From positions 16,338 to 80,337 of the forward strand of contig JBBPIE010000032.1 of NCBI GenBank assembly GCA_038040485.1: 64,000 nucleotides of DNA, in the 5' to 3' direction. Shown piece after piece: positions 16,913 to 25,411 of the stretch (positions are counted from its first letter, which is position 1; every line of letters starts with the position of its first letter). Below the pieces are notes generated by a model, which saw nothing but the letters and a program-made list of their open reading frames with translations, was not told the DNA's origin and ran no database searches. The stretch is from Onstottus_B arcticum. Lineage in GTDB: Bacteria > Acidobacteriota > Blastocatellia > UBA7656. The translations under genes and the position numbers were made by a program.

Positions 16913-18181
16913 TCATATCCCAGCGACGAAGCGTCCCGGACTCAAGATCGACTCAGGATCGAACTTCGCTTTTACCGATTTCATCAAGCTCGACGCGGCG
17001 CCGCCATCTCCCCACGCACCCGCTTCCTGTTTGACGGCCGCTGAGGTTCGCTCCACGAAAAGCGTGCCGCCCGATTCTTCAGCCTGTTTCCGCATACGCT
17101 TCATCGTATCAGCAGCCTTGTCCTCATCCTCATCAAAAGTGATTCGGATTATTCCAAGTCCAAGATCAACCGCCGCGGCGCAGCTTTCGAGTTCAACCTG
17201 CCCAACAACCGATTCAATCGCGGAAACGGGCACGCTGATTCGAACCGCGTGTGCTGCCATCCGATCCACCCGTGCCAAACGTCGCCAGTCACCTTCTGCT
17301 TCATCCTCACTCAACAACCTCACCTCGAAGTCATCATAAGCCGCCCGCTTTATCCAACCAACCTGATGATTGACCGCAGCTTCGTTATCAACAAACCGTA
17401 TCAAGAGCGCGTCAACCTCCGGCCTCGATTCGATCAATCGCCTGGCAAGAAAAATGGAAGCCGGCTGAAGTTCGGACGTTCGAACGCGTTTAGCAAACTC
17501 GAACAGCGAAGCTCCGCGGTTCGCCGTGACGACTATCGTCGCGGCGCTTTCAGGAAGCGGGCGCAGCTTGAACGTCAACTCGGTGATCACCGCAAGCGTG
17601 CCATAGCTCCCGACGTAAAGCTTGTTCATATCGTAGCCCGCTACGTTCTTCACCACGCGCCCGCCGCATTTGCTTTCGGTGCCGTCCGCGTGAGCAAGCT
17701 TCAAACCGATCACGTAGTCGCGAGGCGTGCCGAACCCAAGCCTCAGCGGCCCGCTCGAGTTACAGGCCGCGATCGCCCCAAGCGACGCGACCGATCCACC
17801 GGGCGGATCAAGGGGCAGCCACTGCCGCTCGCGGCTTGTCAGTTTGTTAAGGTCTACCAGGGTGAGTCCAGCTTCGACGGTGACCGTGAGGTCCGGTGGG
17901 CTATAGTCGATAACCCGACTCATCCGGTTCAGGCTCAGAACAAGATCGGCGCGACGAACCGGGTTGCCGCAATCGAGCCAACTCATCGAGCCGGCCGGAA
18001 TCACCGCGGCTTTCAGGCTCGAGCAGATTCGCAAGCACTCGGCTACCTCGCTTGCGCTACCCGGAAGCGCCAACACCACTGAACTCGATCCAAATATGTC
18101 GAGCTCCGAGGGATGAGTCACGTTCTCACTGCCGAGCACTGACTCGATCGACTTGGAAAGCTGTAACCCTTTGTCACTCAT
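16913..18181 (-). CDS. glcE: Glycolate oxidase FAD-binding subunit GlcE
   Basis: A 422-residue FAD_binding_4 oxidoreductase. The flavin domain includes VIPAGSMSWLDCG, PPGGSVASLGAIAACNSSGP and GGRVVKNVAGYDMNKLYVGS; the C-terminal part ends ILSPGRFVAGI, as in GlcE. The start is taken at 18181, where ATGA overlaps the stop of the upstream FHA gene by 4 bases (translational coupling). A longer upstream frame runs antisense-like through that gene and is rejected. GlcE works with GlcD and GlcF; glcD is encoded separately at 20225-21736. Confidence 0.9.
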   Translation of the reverse strand: MSDKGLQLSKSIESVLGSENVTHPSELDIFGSSSVVLALPGSASEVAECLRICSSLKAAVIPAGSMSWLDCGNPVRRADLVLSLNRMSRVIDYSPPDLTVTVEAGLTLVDLNKLTSRERQWLPLDPPGGSVASLGAIAACNSSGPLRLGFGTPRDYVIGLKLAHADGTESKCGGRVVKNVAGYDMNKLYVGSYGTLAVITELTFKLRPLPESAATIVVTANRGASLFEFAKRVRTSELQPASIFLARRLIESRPEVDALLIRFVDNEAAVNHQVGWIKRAAYDDFEVRLLSEDEAEGDWRRLARVDRMAAHAVRISVPVSAIESVVGQVELESCAAAVDLGLGIIRITFDEDEDKAADTMKRMRKQAEESGGTLFVERTSAAVKQEAGAWGDGGAASSLMKSVKAKFDPESILSPGRFVAGI

Positions 18182-18966
18182 TCCCACAGAGTGCGATCCT
18201 CGCCGCTGGTTGCGTCCATCTCGACCAGACTGATGACCGGCCGCGGCTGGTCGTCTGCGGCGGGCGCCTCGCTTTGTTTCTCGATAAGCTCGGCAAAGAA
18301 GCTTTTGAACTGGCGCGCGAACTCGACGAGGTCGATCGACATGTACATCGCGGGTAGCCGCAGAAGCTTTGTGTTGACGTTCTGATACATCCCGCTCGCG
18401 CCGCGGGTGTTCCCGCGCTCGTAGTGATGCAGCGCGACCGCCGCTTGAATCAACATCTGATAGAAGAGCTTTGTATCGCCGGCCGCGTGAAGCCAGATCT
18501 CCTCCCACACTTCGTGAGCGTCGAAGTAGCGACGCGCATTGAAGTGCTCGACGCCTTCGAGATACTGGCGAGGATAGACGCGCTCATGTTCCGTCGTGAA
18601 CCGCGCCTTCTGGCCGCCGGCATCAAGTTCGCCCGGCGTGTTGTCTTCACTGGTTGAGTCGCCGGTCAAACTAGCCTCAGCAGTATCCTCGAACATCAAT
18701 GCGTAAGGCCCGGCCTGAATAGTGTCTCCATGTCTCAACTCGAGCCACGAAACACGCTCACCGTTCGCTCGGGTTCCGTTTACGCTTTCGAGGTCAACAA
18801 GAAAGTACTTGCCGTTGTTGCGCTCTATCGAGAAGTGTTCACGCGAGATCGTCTTGCCCGGGAGCCGGCAATCGCAAGACGTATGCCGGCCAAAGATCGT
18901 CTTATTCTTGTCGAGCAAGACTTTCTCACCCGCGCTCTCTTCTGAGATGAATTTCAGTGAAGCCAT
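18178..18966 (-). CDS. FHA domain fused to DUF309
   Basis: About 262 residues. Residues 1-95 form an FHA domain (IFGRHTSCDCRL, ISREHFSIERNNG, LVDLESVNGT), which binds phosphothreonine peptides. After an acidic linker, residues about 125-190 match DUF309 (HFNARRYFDAHEVWEEIW, QAAVALHHYERGN). DUF309 is usually a free-standing small protein of unknown function. The ATG at 18966 is chosen because the FHA fold begins there; a TTG at 19044 is possible. Its stop overlaps the glcE start (ATGA), so the two are probably made together. I see no Ser/Thr kinase in the window. Confidence 0.85.
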   Translation of the reverse strand: MASLKFISEESAGEKVLLDKNKTIFGRHTSCDCRLPGKTISREHFSIERNNGKYFLVDLESVNGTRANGERVSWLELRHGDTIQAGPYALMFEDTAEASLTGDSTSEDNTPGELDAGGQKARFTTEHERVYPRQYLEGVEHFNARRYFDAHEVWEEIWLHAAGDTKLFYQMLIQAAVALHHYERGNTRGASGMYQNVNTKLLRLPAMYMSIDLVEFARQFKSFFAELIEKQSEAPAADDQPRPVISLVEMDATSGEDRTLWE

Positions 18967-19105
18967 TGCCGCAACAATATGGCATGGTTTCGTCTGGTTG
19001 CGGAAGAACGGATTGGATAAGGGGAAACGATCAGCGGTCGTCAAATCGGCGCAGTGAGCGGTTTCGTCTTACCGTGTTGCTGGCCGACGGGATGCCGTTT
19101 GCTGT

Positions 19106-19288
19106 CTAATCAGCGCAAACCACAATCCGAAGTTGAACCGGGGCATTGATTCTATTCAACTCGTCTCTCAGCTCTTGAAATGACGTGAGTTGATCTTCAT
19201 CAAACACCCACAAAGATTTCCAGTCGGTTGTTCGTTGCGGGTTATTTACTTCCAGCCGCCAGCGTTTTGCAATCTTCGCTTTTGCCAT
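19106..19288 (-). CDS. Small hypothetical protein
   Basis: A 60-residue ORF (MAKAKIAKRWRLEV, WKSLWVFDEDQLTSFQEL) with normal, hydrophilic composition and no known domain. It is co-directional with the FHA gene, 139 bases upstream of it. The ribosome site is weak. Support comes only from composition and from the lack of a better frame here. The 257 bases upstream (19289-19545) show no gene. Confidence 0.4.
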   Translation of the reverse strand: MAKAKIAKRWRLEVNNPQRTTDWKSLWVFDEDQLTSFQELRDELNRINAPVQLRIVVCAD

Positions 19289-19545
19289 ACTAAACCCGAG
19301 GTCGCGTTATGTTACCCATCGAGTGGCTGGAGAGTCTGTGCAATATTAGACAGTTTTTGAATTAACTAGGACCCCACGACCCAACCGAGTGATACCTCGG
19401 ATTGTTCCTTCACGCTTCTTCGTCCTGAGAGAATCTGAGCCAGCAACACCAGGAATACCCACCGGCGGCGCGCTTCTCGCTTCACCGCGAGAACCTATGG
19501 TAGCATCTCGCCAGTTTCGTTAGCTTCGGAAACGGGAGTCTTTGC

Positions 19546-20214
19546 ATGAGCGTCGCAACACCAGATTACCTCGCGGCTATCGCTCACCTTCCAGCCGGAG
19601 CCGTACTGCGCATCGATGAAGTCTCGTGGGACGAATATGAGAACCTGCTCGCCGATCTCGGAGAGAGTTACTCAGTTCGGATCTTTTATGATCAGGGGAG
19701 GATGGAAGTTATGGCTCCCGCATCAGCCCACGAAAGACCTAAGAGCGTCATTCATACGCTCGTTGCCGCGATAAGAGACGAACTTGATATCGATATCGAA
19801 TCGTTGGGTTCCACTACTCTCAAAGCCGAGTTGAAAGCGCGAGGCGCGGAACCTGACGACTGCTTCTATATCCGGAATGCGGCGCTGGTTATCGGCAAAG
19901 AAGACCTCGATCTTAACGACGATCCGCCGCCGGACCTCGTAGTCGAGATCGACCGCGCCAGTTCGTCTCTAAACAAGCTATCGATCTATGCCGCGCTCGG
20001 GGTGCCCGAAGTCTGGCTGCTAAAGGGACATCAGGTGCAGATACTTCTCCGGAGCGGCGCTGGCTACGACGAGTCACCCACAAGCCTCGCCTTCTCATTT
20101 CTCGAAGCTCGAACGCTGTCTGAGTTCCTGGTGAGAGGACTGAACGAGGGGGAAAGAAGAGTAGCTCGCGACTTTCGAGCCTGGGTGCGCGAGCATCATC
20201 GGGGTGGTTCGTAA
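19546..20214 (+). CDS. Uma2-family (DUF820) putative endonuclease
   Basis: A 222-residue Uma2 protein with a PD-(D/E)XK-like core: EVSWDEYENLL at the start, IFYDQGRMEVMAP, then DPPPDLVVEIDRASSS and YAALGVPEVWLL. The family is widespread and multicopy in Cyanobacteria and Acidobacteria; nuclease activity is predicted from the fold and the cellular role is unknown. GGGAG lies 7 bases before the ATG. It is the only plus-strand gene inside the minus-strand glc region, splitting glcD from glcE, which suggests insertion. Its stop is 10 bases from the glcD stop. Confidence 0.88.
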   Translation: MSVATPDYLAAIAHLPAGAVLRIDEVSWDEYENLLADLGESYSVRIFYDQGRMEVMAPASAHERPKSVIHTLVAAIRDELDIDIESLGSTTLKAELKARGAEPDDCFYIRNAALVIGKEDLDLNDDPPPDLVVEIDRASSSLNKLSIYAALGVPEVWLLKGHQVQILLRSGAGYDESPTSLAFSFLEARTLSEFLVRGLNEGERRVARDFRAWVREHHRGGS

Positions 20215-20224
20215 TCGCACTGCA

Positions 20225-21736
20225 TCAGGACGGGCGTGCCTCATGTGGCGTCTGGAGCCTGTGATGAAAATCCTCCATCCCAAATCCGCAGTACCGGCAG
20301 GTCTTGGTCATCGGAATGACCTTGCCCGGATTGCACAGCCCAAGCGGATTGAACACGTCTCGCACCGCGAGCATCCAGTCCATATCCGCTTCGGAAAAAA
20401 TCAACCGCATCGACTCGATCTTGTCCATCCCGACGCCGTGCTCTCCTGTAATCGATCCGCCAACGCTAACACACAACTGCATGATCTCTTTTGACGCTTG
20501 CTCCACGCGCGCGCGCTCGTCCGGATCGCGCCCGTCGAAGCTGATGTTCGGGTGAAGATTTCCGTCGCCTGCGTGAAACACATTTGCGACTTTGAGTTTG
20601 TAGCGGTTCGCAATCGCGTAGATCTCATCGAGCACTTCGGGCAATCGCGAGCGCGGAATCACCGCGTCTTGCACCATCAGGTCGGCTTTGATCCTTCCCA
20701 TCGCTCCAAACGCGCGTTTGCGAGCCGCCCATAGCCGCTGGCGCTCGGCGTCGTCTTTAGCGACGCGGACGGCTCGCGCGTTGTTGCGCAAGCAAATCTC
20801 CACCGCGCGCTCGGCGGTCGCTTCCAGTCCGGCGGCCAACCCGTCAACTTCAATGATCAGCAGAGCCGCCACGTCGGTCGGGAAGCCACCGGCGAAGATC
20901 GATTCCTCGATCGCCTGAATCGTAGCCTGATCGATCATTTCGAGGGCAGCCGGAAGGATCCCGGCCGCGATGATTTCCGACACCGTGCGGCTCGCGTCGG
21001 TCACCGTCATGAACTCACCCAGCAATGTCTTGATCGACTGTGGAAGCCTCGTAAGCTTCAGCGTCGCTTTGGTGGCAATCCCAAACGTGCCTTCCGAACC
21101 GACAAACACCCCGAGCAAATCGTAACCCGGCACATCTACTCCGCCTCCACCAAGGGTGACGACCTCGCCGCTTGGCAGGACCACTTCAACCGCAAGCACG
21201 TGGTTCGTGGTCATGCCGTACTTCAAGCAATGCGGCCCGCCGGAGTTCTCGGCGACGTTGCCCCCAATCGTGCAAGCCATCTGGCTCGACGGATCGGGCG
21301 CGTAATGAAACCCGTGCGGCGACGTCGCTTGCGAGAGGTGAATATTGATCACGCCGGTCTCGACGACCGCGATGCGATTCTCGTAGTCAAGCTCGAGTAT
21401 TCGATTGAGCCGCGCGAGCTCGAAGATGACCGAGCCTGACAGCGCGAGCGCGCCGCCCGAGAGCCCGGTGCCCGCGCCTCGAGGCGTAAACGGGATGCGT
21501 GCCTCGGCGAGGATCTTGACCGCGGCCGCGACTTCTTCGGCGTTGCCGGGAATGACTACAGCGGAGGGGAGATGTTTGTGAAGCGTGAGCGCGTCGGCTT
21601 CGTAGACTAAGAGCTCGTCCCGGTCGGTCAGAACAGCCTTCACGCCCAGCGCAGCCTTAAGCTGAGCTATTACCTTTGCGGGAAGAGCGGCGGATTCTTT
21701 CACGCGCGTTAATAACCCCGATTCTCCCTTGGACAT
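20225..21736 (-). CDS. glcD: Glycolate oxidase FAD-linked subunit GlcD
   Basis: A 503-residue FAD-linked oxidase with the PCMH-type flavin domain (FTPRGAGTGLSGGALAL, IGGNVAENSGGPHCLKYG) and the C-terminal lactate/glycolate oxidase domain (VFHAGDGNLHPNISFDGR, GSITGEHGVGMDK). It oxidises glycolate, or a related 2-hydroxy acid, to glyoxylate with GlcE and GlcF. The ATG at 21736 agrees with family length. It is the last gene of the minus-strand run starting at cysM (26374), 49 bases after the HEPN partner, and is separated from glcEF by three genes. Confidence 0.93.
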   Translation of the reverse strand: MSKGESGLLTRVKESAALPAKVIAQLKAALGVKAVLTDRDELLVYEADALTLHKHLPSAVVIPGNAEEVAAAVKILAEARIPFTPRGAGTGLSGGALALSGSVIFELARLNRILELDYENRIAVVETGVINIHLSQATSPHGFHYAPDPSSQMACTIGGNVAENSGGPHCLKYGMTTNHVLAVEVVLPSGEVVTLGGGGVDVPGYDLLGVFVGSEGTFGIATKATLKLTRLPQSIKTLLGEFMTVTDASRTVSEIIAAGILPAALEMIDQATIQAIEESIFAGGFPTDVAALLIIEVDGLAAGLEATAERAVEICLRNNARAVRVAKDDAERQRLWAARKRAFGAMGRIKADLMVQDAVIPRSRLPEVLDEIYAIANRYKLKVANVFHAGDGNLHPNISFDGRDPDERARVEQASKEIMQLCVSVGGSITGEHGVGMDKIESMRLIFSEADMDWMLAVRDVFNPLGLCNPGKVIPMTKTCRYCGFGMEDFHHRLQTPHEARPS

Positions 21737-21784
21737 TGCCTATTTGAGAGCAAAAGCGAAGACCCTTGCCCTAACTCGGTTTGT

Positions 21785-22210
21785 TCACGGCAGTCTGTAG
21801 ACGTAGGCGTCGTCGACGTAGGTGCCGTTCAGCGCGCTGCGAGTGAATCGCACGCCGACAGTGTCGGGAGCGATCTTCAATGCTTTGTTGAAAGCCTTGA
21901 CGCGCCCGTCCTTGGGGCTGAGGACCGAAATATTCTGCAAGGACAGGTTTAAGTCTGGATGAAAGGCCAGAATTCTTTGTATGTCCTTGTATGTCGCGAG
22001 AGGTCCCTCCTCATCGACGAGCGGCGTCGCAATGACGAGACGCCATTCATACGACTCGGGTAAATACCACCAAAAAGCCGCCTTAATCCGAAAGTGAGAC
22101 GCTCCCCCAAAACTCAGTCGCCGGACCCCGACCTCTGTCGGTTTCTTCAACGCATCCAGAAACCGTCTACCTTCAGCTAAGTCTTGCTCTACCAGTGTTG
22201 CTTTAACCAT
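21785..22210 (-). CDS. Hypothetical partner of the HEPN gene
   Basis: A 141-residue protein of unknown family with mixed alpha/beta composition (SHFRIKAAFWWYLPESYEW, PDTVGVRFTRSALNGTYVDD). It has no membrane segment. Its start overlaps the end of the HEPN gene by 22 bases, so the two are almost certainly co-translated. HEPN genes usually pair with MNT nucleotidyltransferases, but no nucleotidyltransferase motif is seen here. It may be a new antitoxin or effector partner. Confidence 0.7.
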   Translation of the reverse strand: MVKATLVEQDLAEGRRFLDALKKPTEVGVRRLSFGGASHFRIKAAFWWYLPESYEWRLVIATPLVDEEGPLATYKDIQRILAFHPDLNLSLQNISVLSPKDGRVKAFNKALKIAPDTVGVRFTRSALNGTYVDDAYVYRLP

Positions 22211-22602
22211 CTCAATACTCCATGCCTGCGATCAGAGATAGCCTTGATTAGGTCTACTGCTTCTCGCTCGGCCTTGAGCTCATATCGGCTATCTTCTCCC
22301 CAGCGGATGACGTTGGCCCAGTTCCGCCCGAAGACTGGGTCGGCCTTAATCTTTGCTGCTAGCGAGATTTCTAGCTCGGCAGGCCCAATGAGTTTGACCG
22401 GACGATGGGTCCAGCTCTCGTTCACGGTCGTCTTGTCCGGAAAGTCGTGTCGCTTCGTGCGCTTGGCAATGCATGCCTTCAAGGCGCACTCAACAACATA
22501 ACCCGCAAGATAGTATGCCCCTGAGTATTCCCCATTCGCGAGTAGAACCCTAGCCTCTCTCAGTCTCGTCAGAGCGAGCGATTTGAAATCCTTCCTGTTC
22601 AT
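22189..22602 (-). CDS. HEPN domain protein
   Basis: A 137-residue all-helical protein. The second helix pair, EYSGAYYLAGYVVECALKA, is characteristic of the HEPN superfamily (PF05168-like). A clear RxxxxH ribonuclease motif was not placed with confidence. Many HEPN proteins are RNases in toxin-antitoxin or defence pairs. The ATG at 22602 is chosen over a TTG at 22626; it starts shortly after the MoeB fusion ends, so the pair is appended to the cysteine-synthesis run. Confidence 0.8.
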   Translation of the reverse strand: MNRKDFKSLALTRLREARVLLANGEYSGAYYLAGYVVECALKACIAKRTKRHDFPDKTTVNESWTHRPVKLIGPAELEISLAAKIKADPVFGRNWANVIRWGEDSRYELKAEREAVDLIKAISDRRHGVLRWLKQHW

Positions 22603-22622
22603 CGTCAATCCGCCAGTCGTGA

Positions 22623-24065
22623 TCAATATTTCGGCACAGAAGGATCAACATCGTCCGACCAACGCAAAATGCCGCCCACGAGGTTCTTCACTTTACGATA
22701 TCCGGCCTGTTTCATGAACTCGACTACAGCCCCGCTACGCACACCGCTGCGGCAATGAACCACGATCTCATCCGCGCTCGAAAGCTCGTGCAGCCGTTCA
22801 GGAACCATTGCTTTTGGGATCAGGCGCGCCCCGGGTATCCGGCAGATCGCGAACTCTTCAGGCTCACGTACATCGATCAGCACAAAATCATCGCCGCGGT
22901 CGATTTTGGCTTTCAGATCCACGGGCGTGATCTCAAAATCGGAGCCGACACTGACTTCCTCGTGAGACGTCACTCCGCAGAACTGCTGGTAGTCGATCAG
23001 CTCGGTCACCGTAGGATTCGATCCGCAGACCGGGCAGTCGGGATTCTTCCGAAGCTTCAACTCGCGGAACTTCATCTTCATCGCATCGAACAGCAACAGC
23101 CGGCCGATCAGCGAGTCGCCTTTCCCGAGAATCAGCTTGACTGTTTCAATTGCCTGGATCACACCGATCACTCCGGGCAACACACCAAGCACGCCGCCTT
23201 CAGCGCAGCTCGGCACAAGCCCCGGCGGCGGAGGCTCGGGATACAGACAGCGATAGCACGGGCCTTCCTTCGCATAGAAAACCGTCGCCTGGCCTTCGAA
23301 TCGAAAGATCGAGCCGTACACGTTAGGCTTGCCCGTCAGCACACACGCGTCGTTCACCAGATAGCGAGTCGGGAAGTTGTCAGTGCCATCGACGATGATG
23401 TCGTAGCCGGCAAACAATTCGAGCGCGTTCTCAGACGACAGCGCGACCTCGAACCCATCGACCTGAACGTAAGGATTGATCTCGGCGATCCGCTCCTTCG
23501 CGGAATCGAGCTTCAAGCGCCCAACGTTTGCCGTCGAGTGAATGATCTGCCGTTGAAGGTTTGTGAAATCTACAACGTCGAAGTCCACGATTCCCAATCG
23601 CCCCACGCCCGCAGCCGCCAGGTACATCGCCAGCGGCGAGCCCAGCCCGCCCGCGCCGATGCACAACACTCGCGCTGCTTTCAGCTTCTTCTGCCCTTCG
23701 AGCGCCACTTCCGGCATTATCAAGTGCCGGCTGTAGCGCAGTATCTCGTCGCGGTCCAACTCGACTGCTTGCGCGTCCTCAACGGCGGTCGAGCCCCCGG
23801 CGATCGACGGCACTATGCTTATCGTGTCCCCGTCCTTGATCGAAGTCTCAGTCTCGCCTGAGTAGCGAATGTCCTCGTCATTGACGTAGATGTTCACGAA
23901 GTGCCGAAGCTGGCCTTCTTCGTTGTAAAGGTGCTTGCGCAGTTCTGGATGGGCATCGAGCAGCGAAACCAAAGCGTCGCCGACCGTCGCTCCGCTAACG
24001 TCGACTGATTCTTTACCGCCGACATAGCTGCGAAGCGCGGTTGGTATGTAAATAGAAATAGCCAT
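22623..24065 (-). CDS. MoaD/CysO-like carrier - MoeB/ThiF E1 - rhodanese fusion
   Basis: A 480-residue three-part protein. Residues 1-91 form a ubiquitin-like sulfur carrier ending IAGG (Gly90-Gly91), the position normally thiocarboxylated at a free C-terminus. Residues about 105-360 are an E1-type adenylating enzyme with IGAGGLGSP (137-143), DGTDNFPTRYLVNDA and paired CxxC zinc motifs (CYRC, CPVC). Residues about 385-480 are a rhodanese domain with active Cys438 in VVHCRSGVRSG. The fusion combines carrier, activating enzyme and sulfur donor. With the JAMM protease and CysM-like synthase upstream it suggests thiocarboxylate-dependent cysteine synthesis. A role in molybdopterin synthesis is the alternative. 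Confidence 0.93.
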   Translation of the reverse strand: MAISIYIPTALRSYVGGKESVDVSGATVGDALVSLLDAHPELRKHLYNEEGQLRHFVNIYVNDEDIRYSGETETSIKDGDTISIVPSIAGGSTAVEDAQAVELDRDEILRYSRHLIMPEVALEGQKKLKAARVLCIGAGGLGSPLAMYLAAAGVGRLGIVDFDVVDFTNLQRQIIHSTANVGRLKLDSAKERIAEINPYVQVDGFEVALSSENALELFAGYDIIVDGTDNFPTRYLVNDACVLTGKPNVYGSIFRFEGQATVFYAKEGPCYRCLYPEPPPPGLVPSCAEGGVLGVLPGVIGVIQAIETVKLILGKGDSLIGRLLLFDAMKMKFRELKLRKNPDCPVCGSNPTVTELIDYQQFCGVTSHEEVSVGSDFEITPVDLKAKIDRGDDFVLIDVREPEEFAICRIPGARLIPKAMVPERLHELSSADEIVVHCRSGVRSGAVVEFMKQAGYRKVKNLVGGILRWSDDVDPSVPKY

Positions 24066-24129
24066 AGGAGCCTCCCTCGTAACAATCCGTCACTGATTCT
24101 CACGGACTGATGACGGAAATTGCAACTCG

Positions 24130-24558
24130 CTAACAGTCTTCAATCAGGATTTCTTCCTGCTCGAACTGCGTGTAGTCGGGTTTGGTGAAAGAGTTGAGCG
24201 CCGCCGCTGTTCCCTTGGCGATCGAAACGATGATGTAGGATTCGCCGGGCCAGCAGGAGTGATCCAAATCGTAACCGGACGGCGCCGCCGGATGATCGGG
24301 GTGAGAGTGGTAGTAGCCAATAACGCCAAGCTTGCGCGACCGCGCGTACTCATCCACCCGCCTGCTCTGCTGGGGTGTGATCAGGTAGCGGTTGTGCCGC
24401 GAGTCTTGTCGCTCGTTCTCGCCTGGATAGACTTCGCGAAGATGGTTGGTCGCGCCATCGCGTTCTCCGAGCAGAAACCCGCAGCACTCGTGCGGGTAGG
24501 TCTGCTCGCCGTGATGTTTGATCTGAGCGAGATGTTCGGTTTTCAGTTTAATCGCCAA
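24130..24558 (-). CDS. JAMM/MPN+ metalloprotease (Mec+-like)
   Basis: A 142-residue zinc protease of the JAB family. Glu24 (PHECCGFLLGE), His84 and His86 (YYHSHPDHP), Ser94 and Asp97 match the full HxHx10D JAMM signature, so it should be active. In Mycobacterium the homolog Mec+ releases cysteine from the CysO carrier after CysM adds it. Here it sits 64 bases upstream of the carrier-E1-rhodanese fusion and in the same run as a CysM-like gene. It may also cut the fused carrier free after Gly91. Confidence 0.9.
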   Translation of the reverse strand: MAIKLKTEHLAQIKHHGEQTYPHECCGFLLGERDGATNHLREVYPGENERQDSRHNRYLITPQQSRRVDEYARSRKLGVIGYYHSHPDHPAAPSGYDLDHSCWPGESYIIVSIAKGTAAALNSFTKPDYTQFEQEEILIEDC

Positions 24559-24635
24559 TCTATTTGTCTCGCCGTCAAGCGACCTTGCGAGTCAGCGGGC
24601 AGGATGCCCGCGCTCCCAGGGCGCTCCCAGATTTC

Positions 24636-25184
24636 TCAAAACTCTATGCTGTCAGTCGGCTTCACCGTAACTGAGTGCGCCCCAGCATCGAAGCCGTCGA
24701 GCAACGCGTTATGGTGAGCGATGATCTGCTCGGCTTTGAGCACCGCGTTGTCGATCGTCGTGTGAGCGTCGCTCGCGAGCGTAACGTCGAAGCCGTGCGC
24801 GACCGCGCTTCGGCAAGCTGTATCAACGCAGTATTCAGTCATGCAACCGGTCACGACGAGATGCTTGATTCCTCGCGCCTCGAGCTCCCGTTTGAGCGAC
24901 GTCTCGAAGAACGAATCAGACGAGCGCTTGTTGATGATCAGCTCCCCGTCGCGAGGCTTGATCGCCGGATGAATCTGCCAAGCCGGCGTGTTGGGCTTGA
25001 GCGGGTGATCGTCGCCGCCGCCGTGCTGAACATAGATGACGGGAGTTTCCGAAGCCCGTGCTCGATCGAGCAGCGTGTTGATTCCCTGCAGCACGTCTGC
25101 GCCACGGTAGGCGGAGAAGCCGTCGATGATGCCGACTTGCACGTCGATGACTAACAATACGGTGTCGCCCTTAATCTCATTCAT
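24636..25184 (-). CDS. Isochorismatase-family cysteine hydrolase
   Basis: A 182-residue hydrolase with the family triad: Asp14 (LLVIDVQVGI), Lys86 (INKRSSDSFF) and Cys119 (TGCMTEYCVDTAC), plus the expected cis-peptide region. The family hydrolyses amides, ureides and isochorismate; the substrate here is unknown. It lies between the JAMM and cysM genes on the same strand, so it is probably co-transcribed. A direct role in cysteine synthesis is not implied by the family. Confidence 0.9.
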   Translation of the reverse strand: MNEIKGDTVLLVIDVQVGIIDGFSAYRGADVLQGINTLLDRARASETPVIYVQHGGGDDHPLKPNTPAWQIHPAIKPRDGELIINKRSSDSFFETSLKRELEARGIKHLVVTGCMTEYCVDTACRSAVAHGFDVTLASDAHTTIDNAVLKAEQIIAHHNALLDGFDAGAHSVTVKPTDSIEF

Positions 25185-25210
25185 ACACAGAGGTTCGTCC
25201 GGCGAAAACT

Positions 25211-25396
25211 TCAGATGGGTAGGTCGAACCGCTTGCGCAGTGCTTCCACCGGCTCAGTTCGGCCCGCATCACTATCAGCAAGTCCGGCTTCAATCGTTTG
25301 ACGAACGTAGATCTCGTACATTAACTCATCCCACGACGTGAGTCTCGGCATGTTATCTATGAGCCGTTTTGCTTCGTCTTTGAGATCTGCTTTCAT
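25211..25396 (-). CDS. Small helical protein, antitoxin-like
   Basis: A 61-residue helical, charged protein (MKADLKDEAKRLIDNMP, YEIYVRQTIEAGLADSDAGR). It resembles short antitoxin-type proteins that often occur without an obvious toxin. No toxin gene is next to it. It is 15 bases from the end of cysM and 27 bases from the start of the isochorismatase gene, so it belongs to the same transcript. Confidence 0.7.
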   Translation of the reverse strand: MKADLKDEAKRLIDNMPRLTSWDELMYEIYVRQTIEAGLADSDAGRTEPVEALRKRFDLPI

Positions 25397-25411
25397 ACCG
25401 CCCGCCTCTCG

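Noticed and set aside
17249..18082. 277-residue plus-strand ORF
   Set aside because: Antisense to glcE; composition is that of a shadow frame and no ribosome site is present.
18182..18508. N-terminal extension of the glcE frame
   Set aside because: It lies over the FHA-DUF309 gene in another frame and is Arg-rich; the ATGA-coupled start is far better.
22755..23861. 368-residue plus-strand ORF
   Set aside because: It is antisense to the well-supported MoaD-MoeB-rhodanese fusion and has Arg/His-rich shadow composition with no domain.
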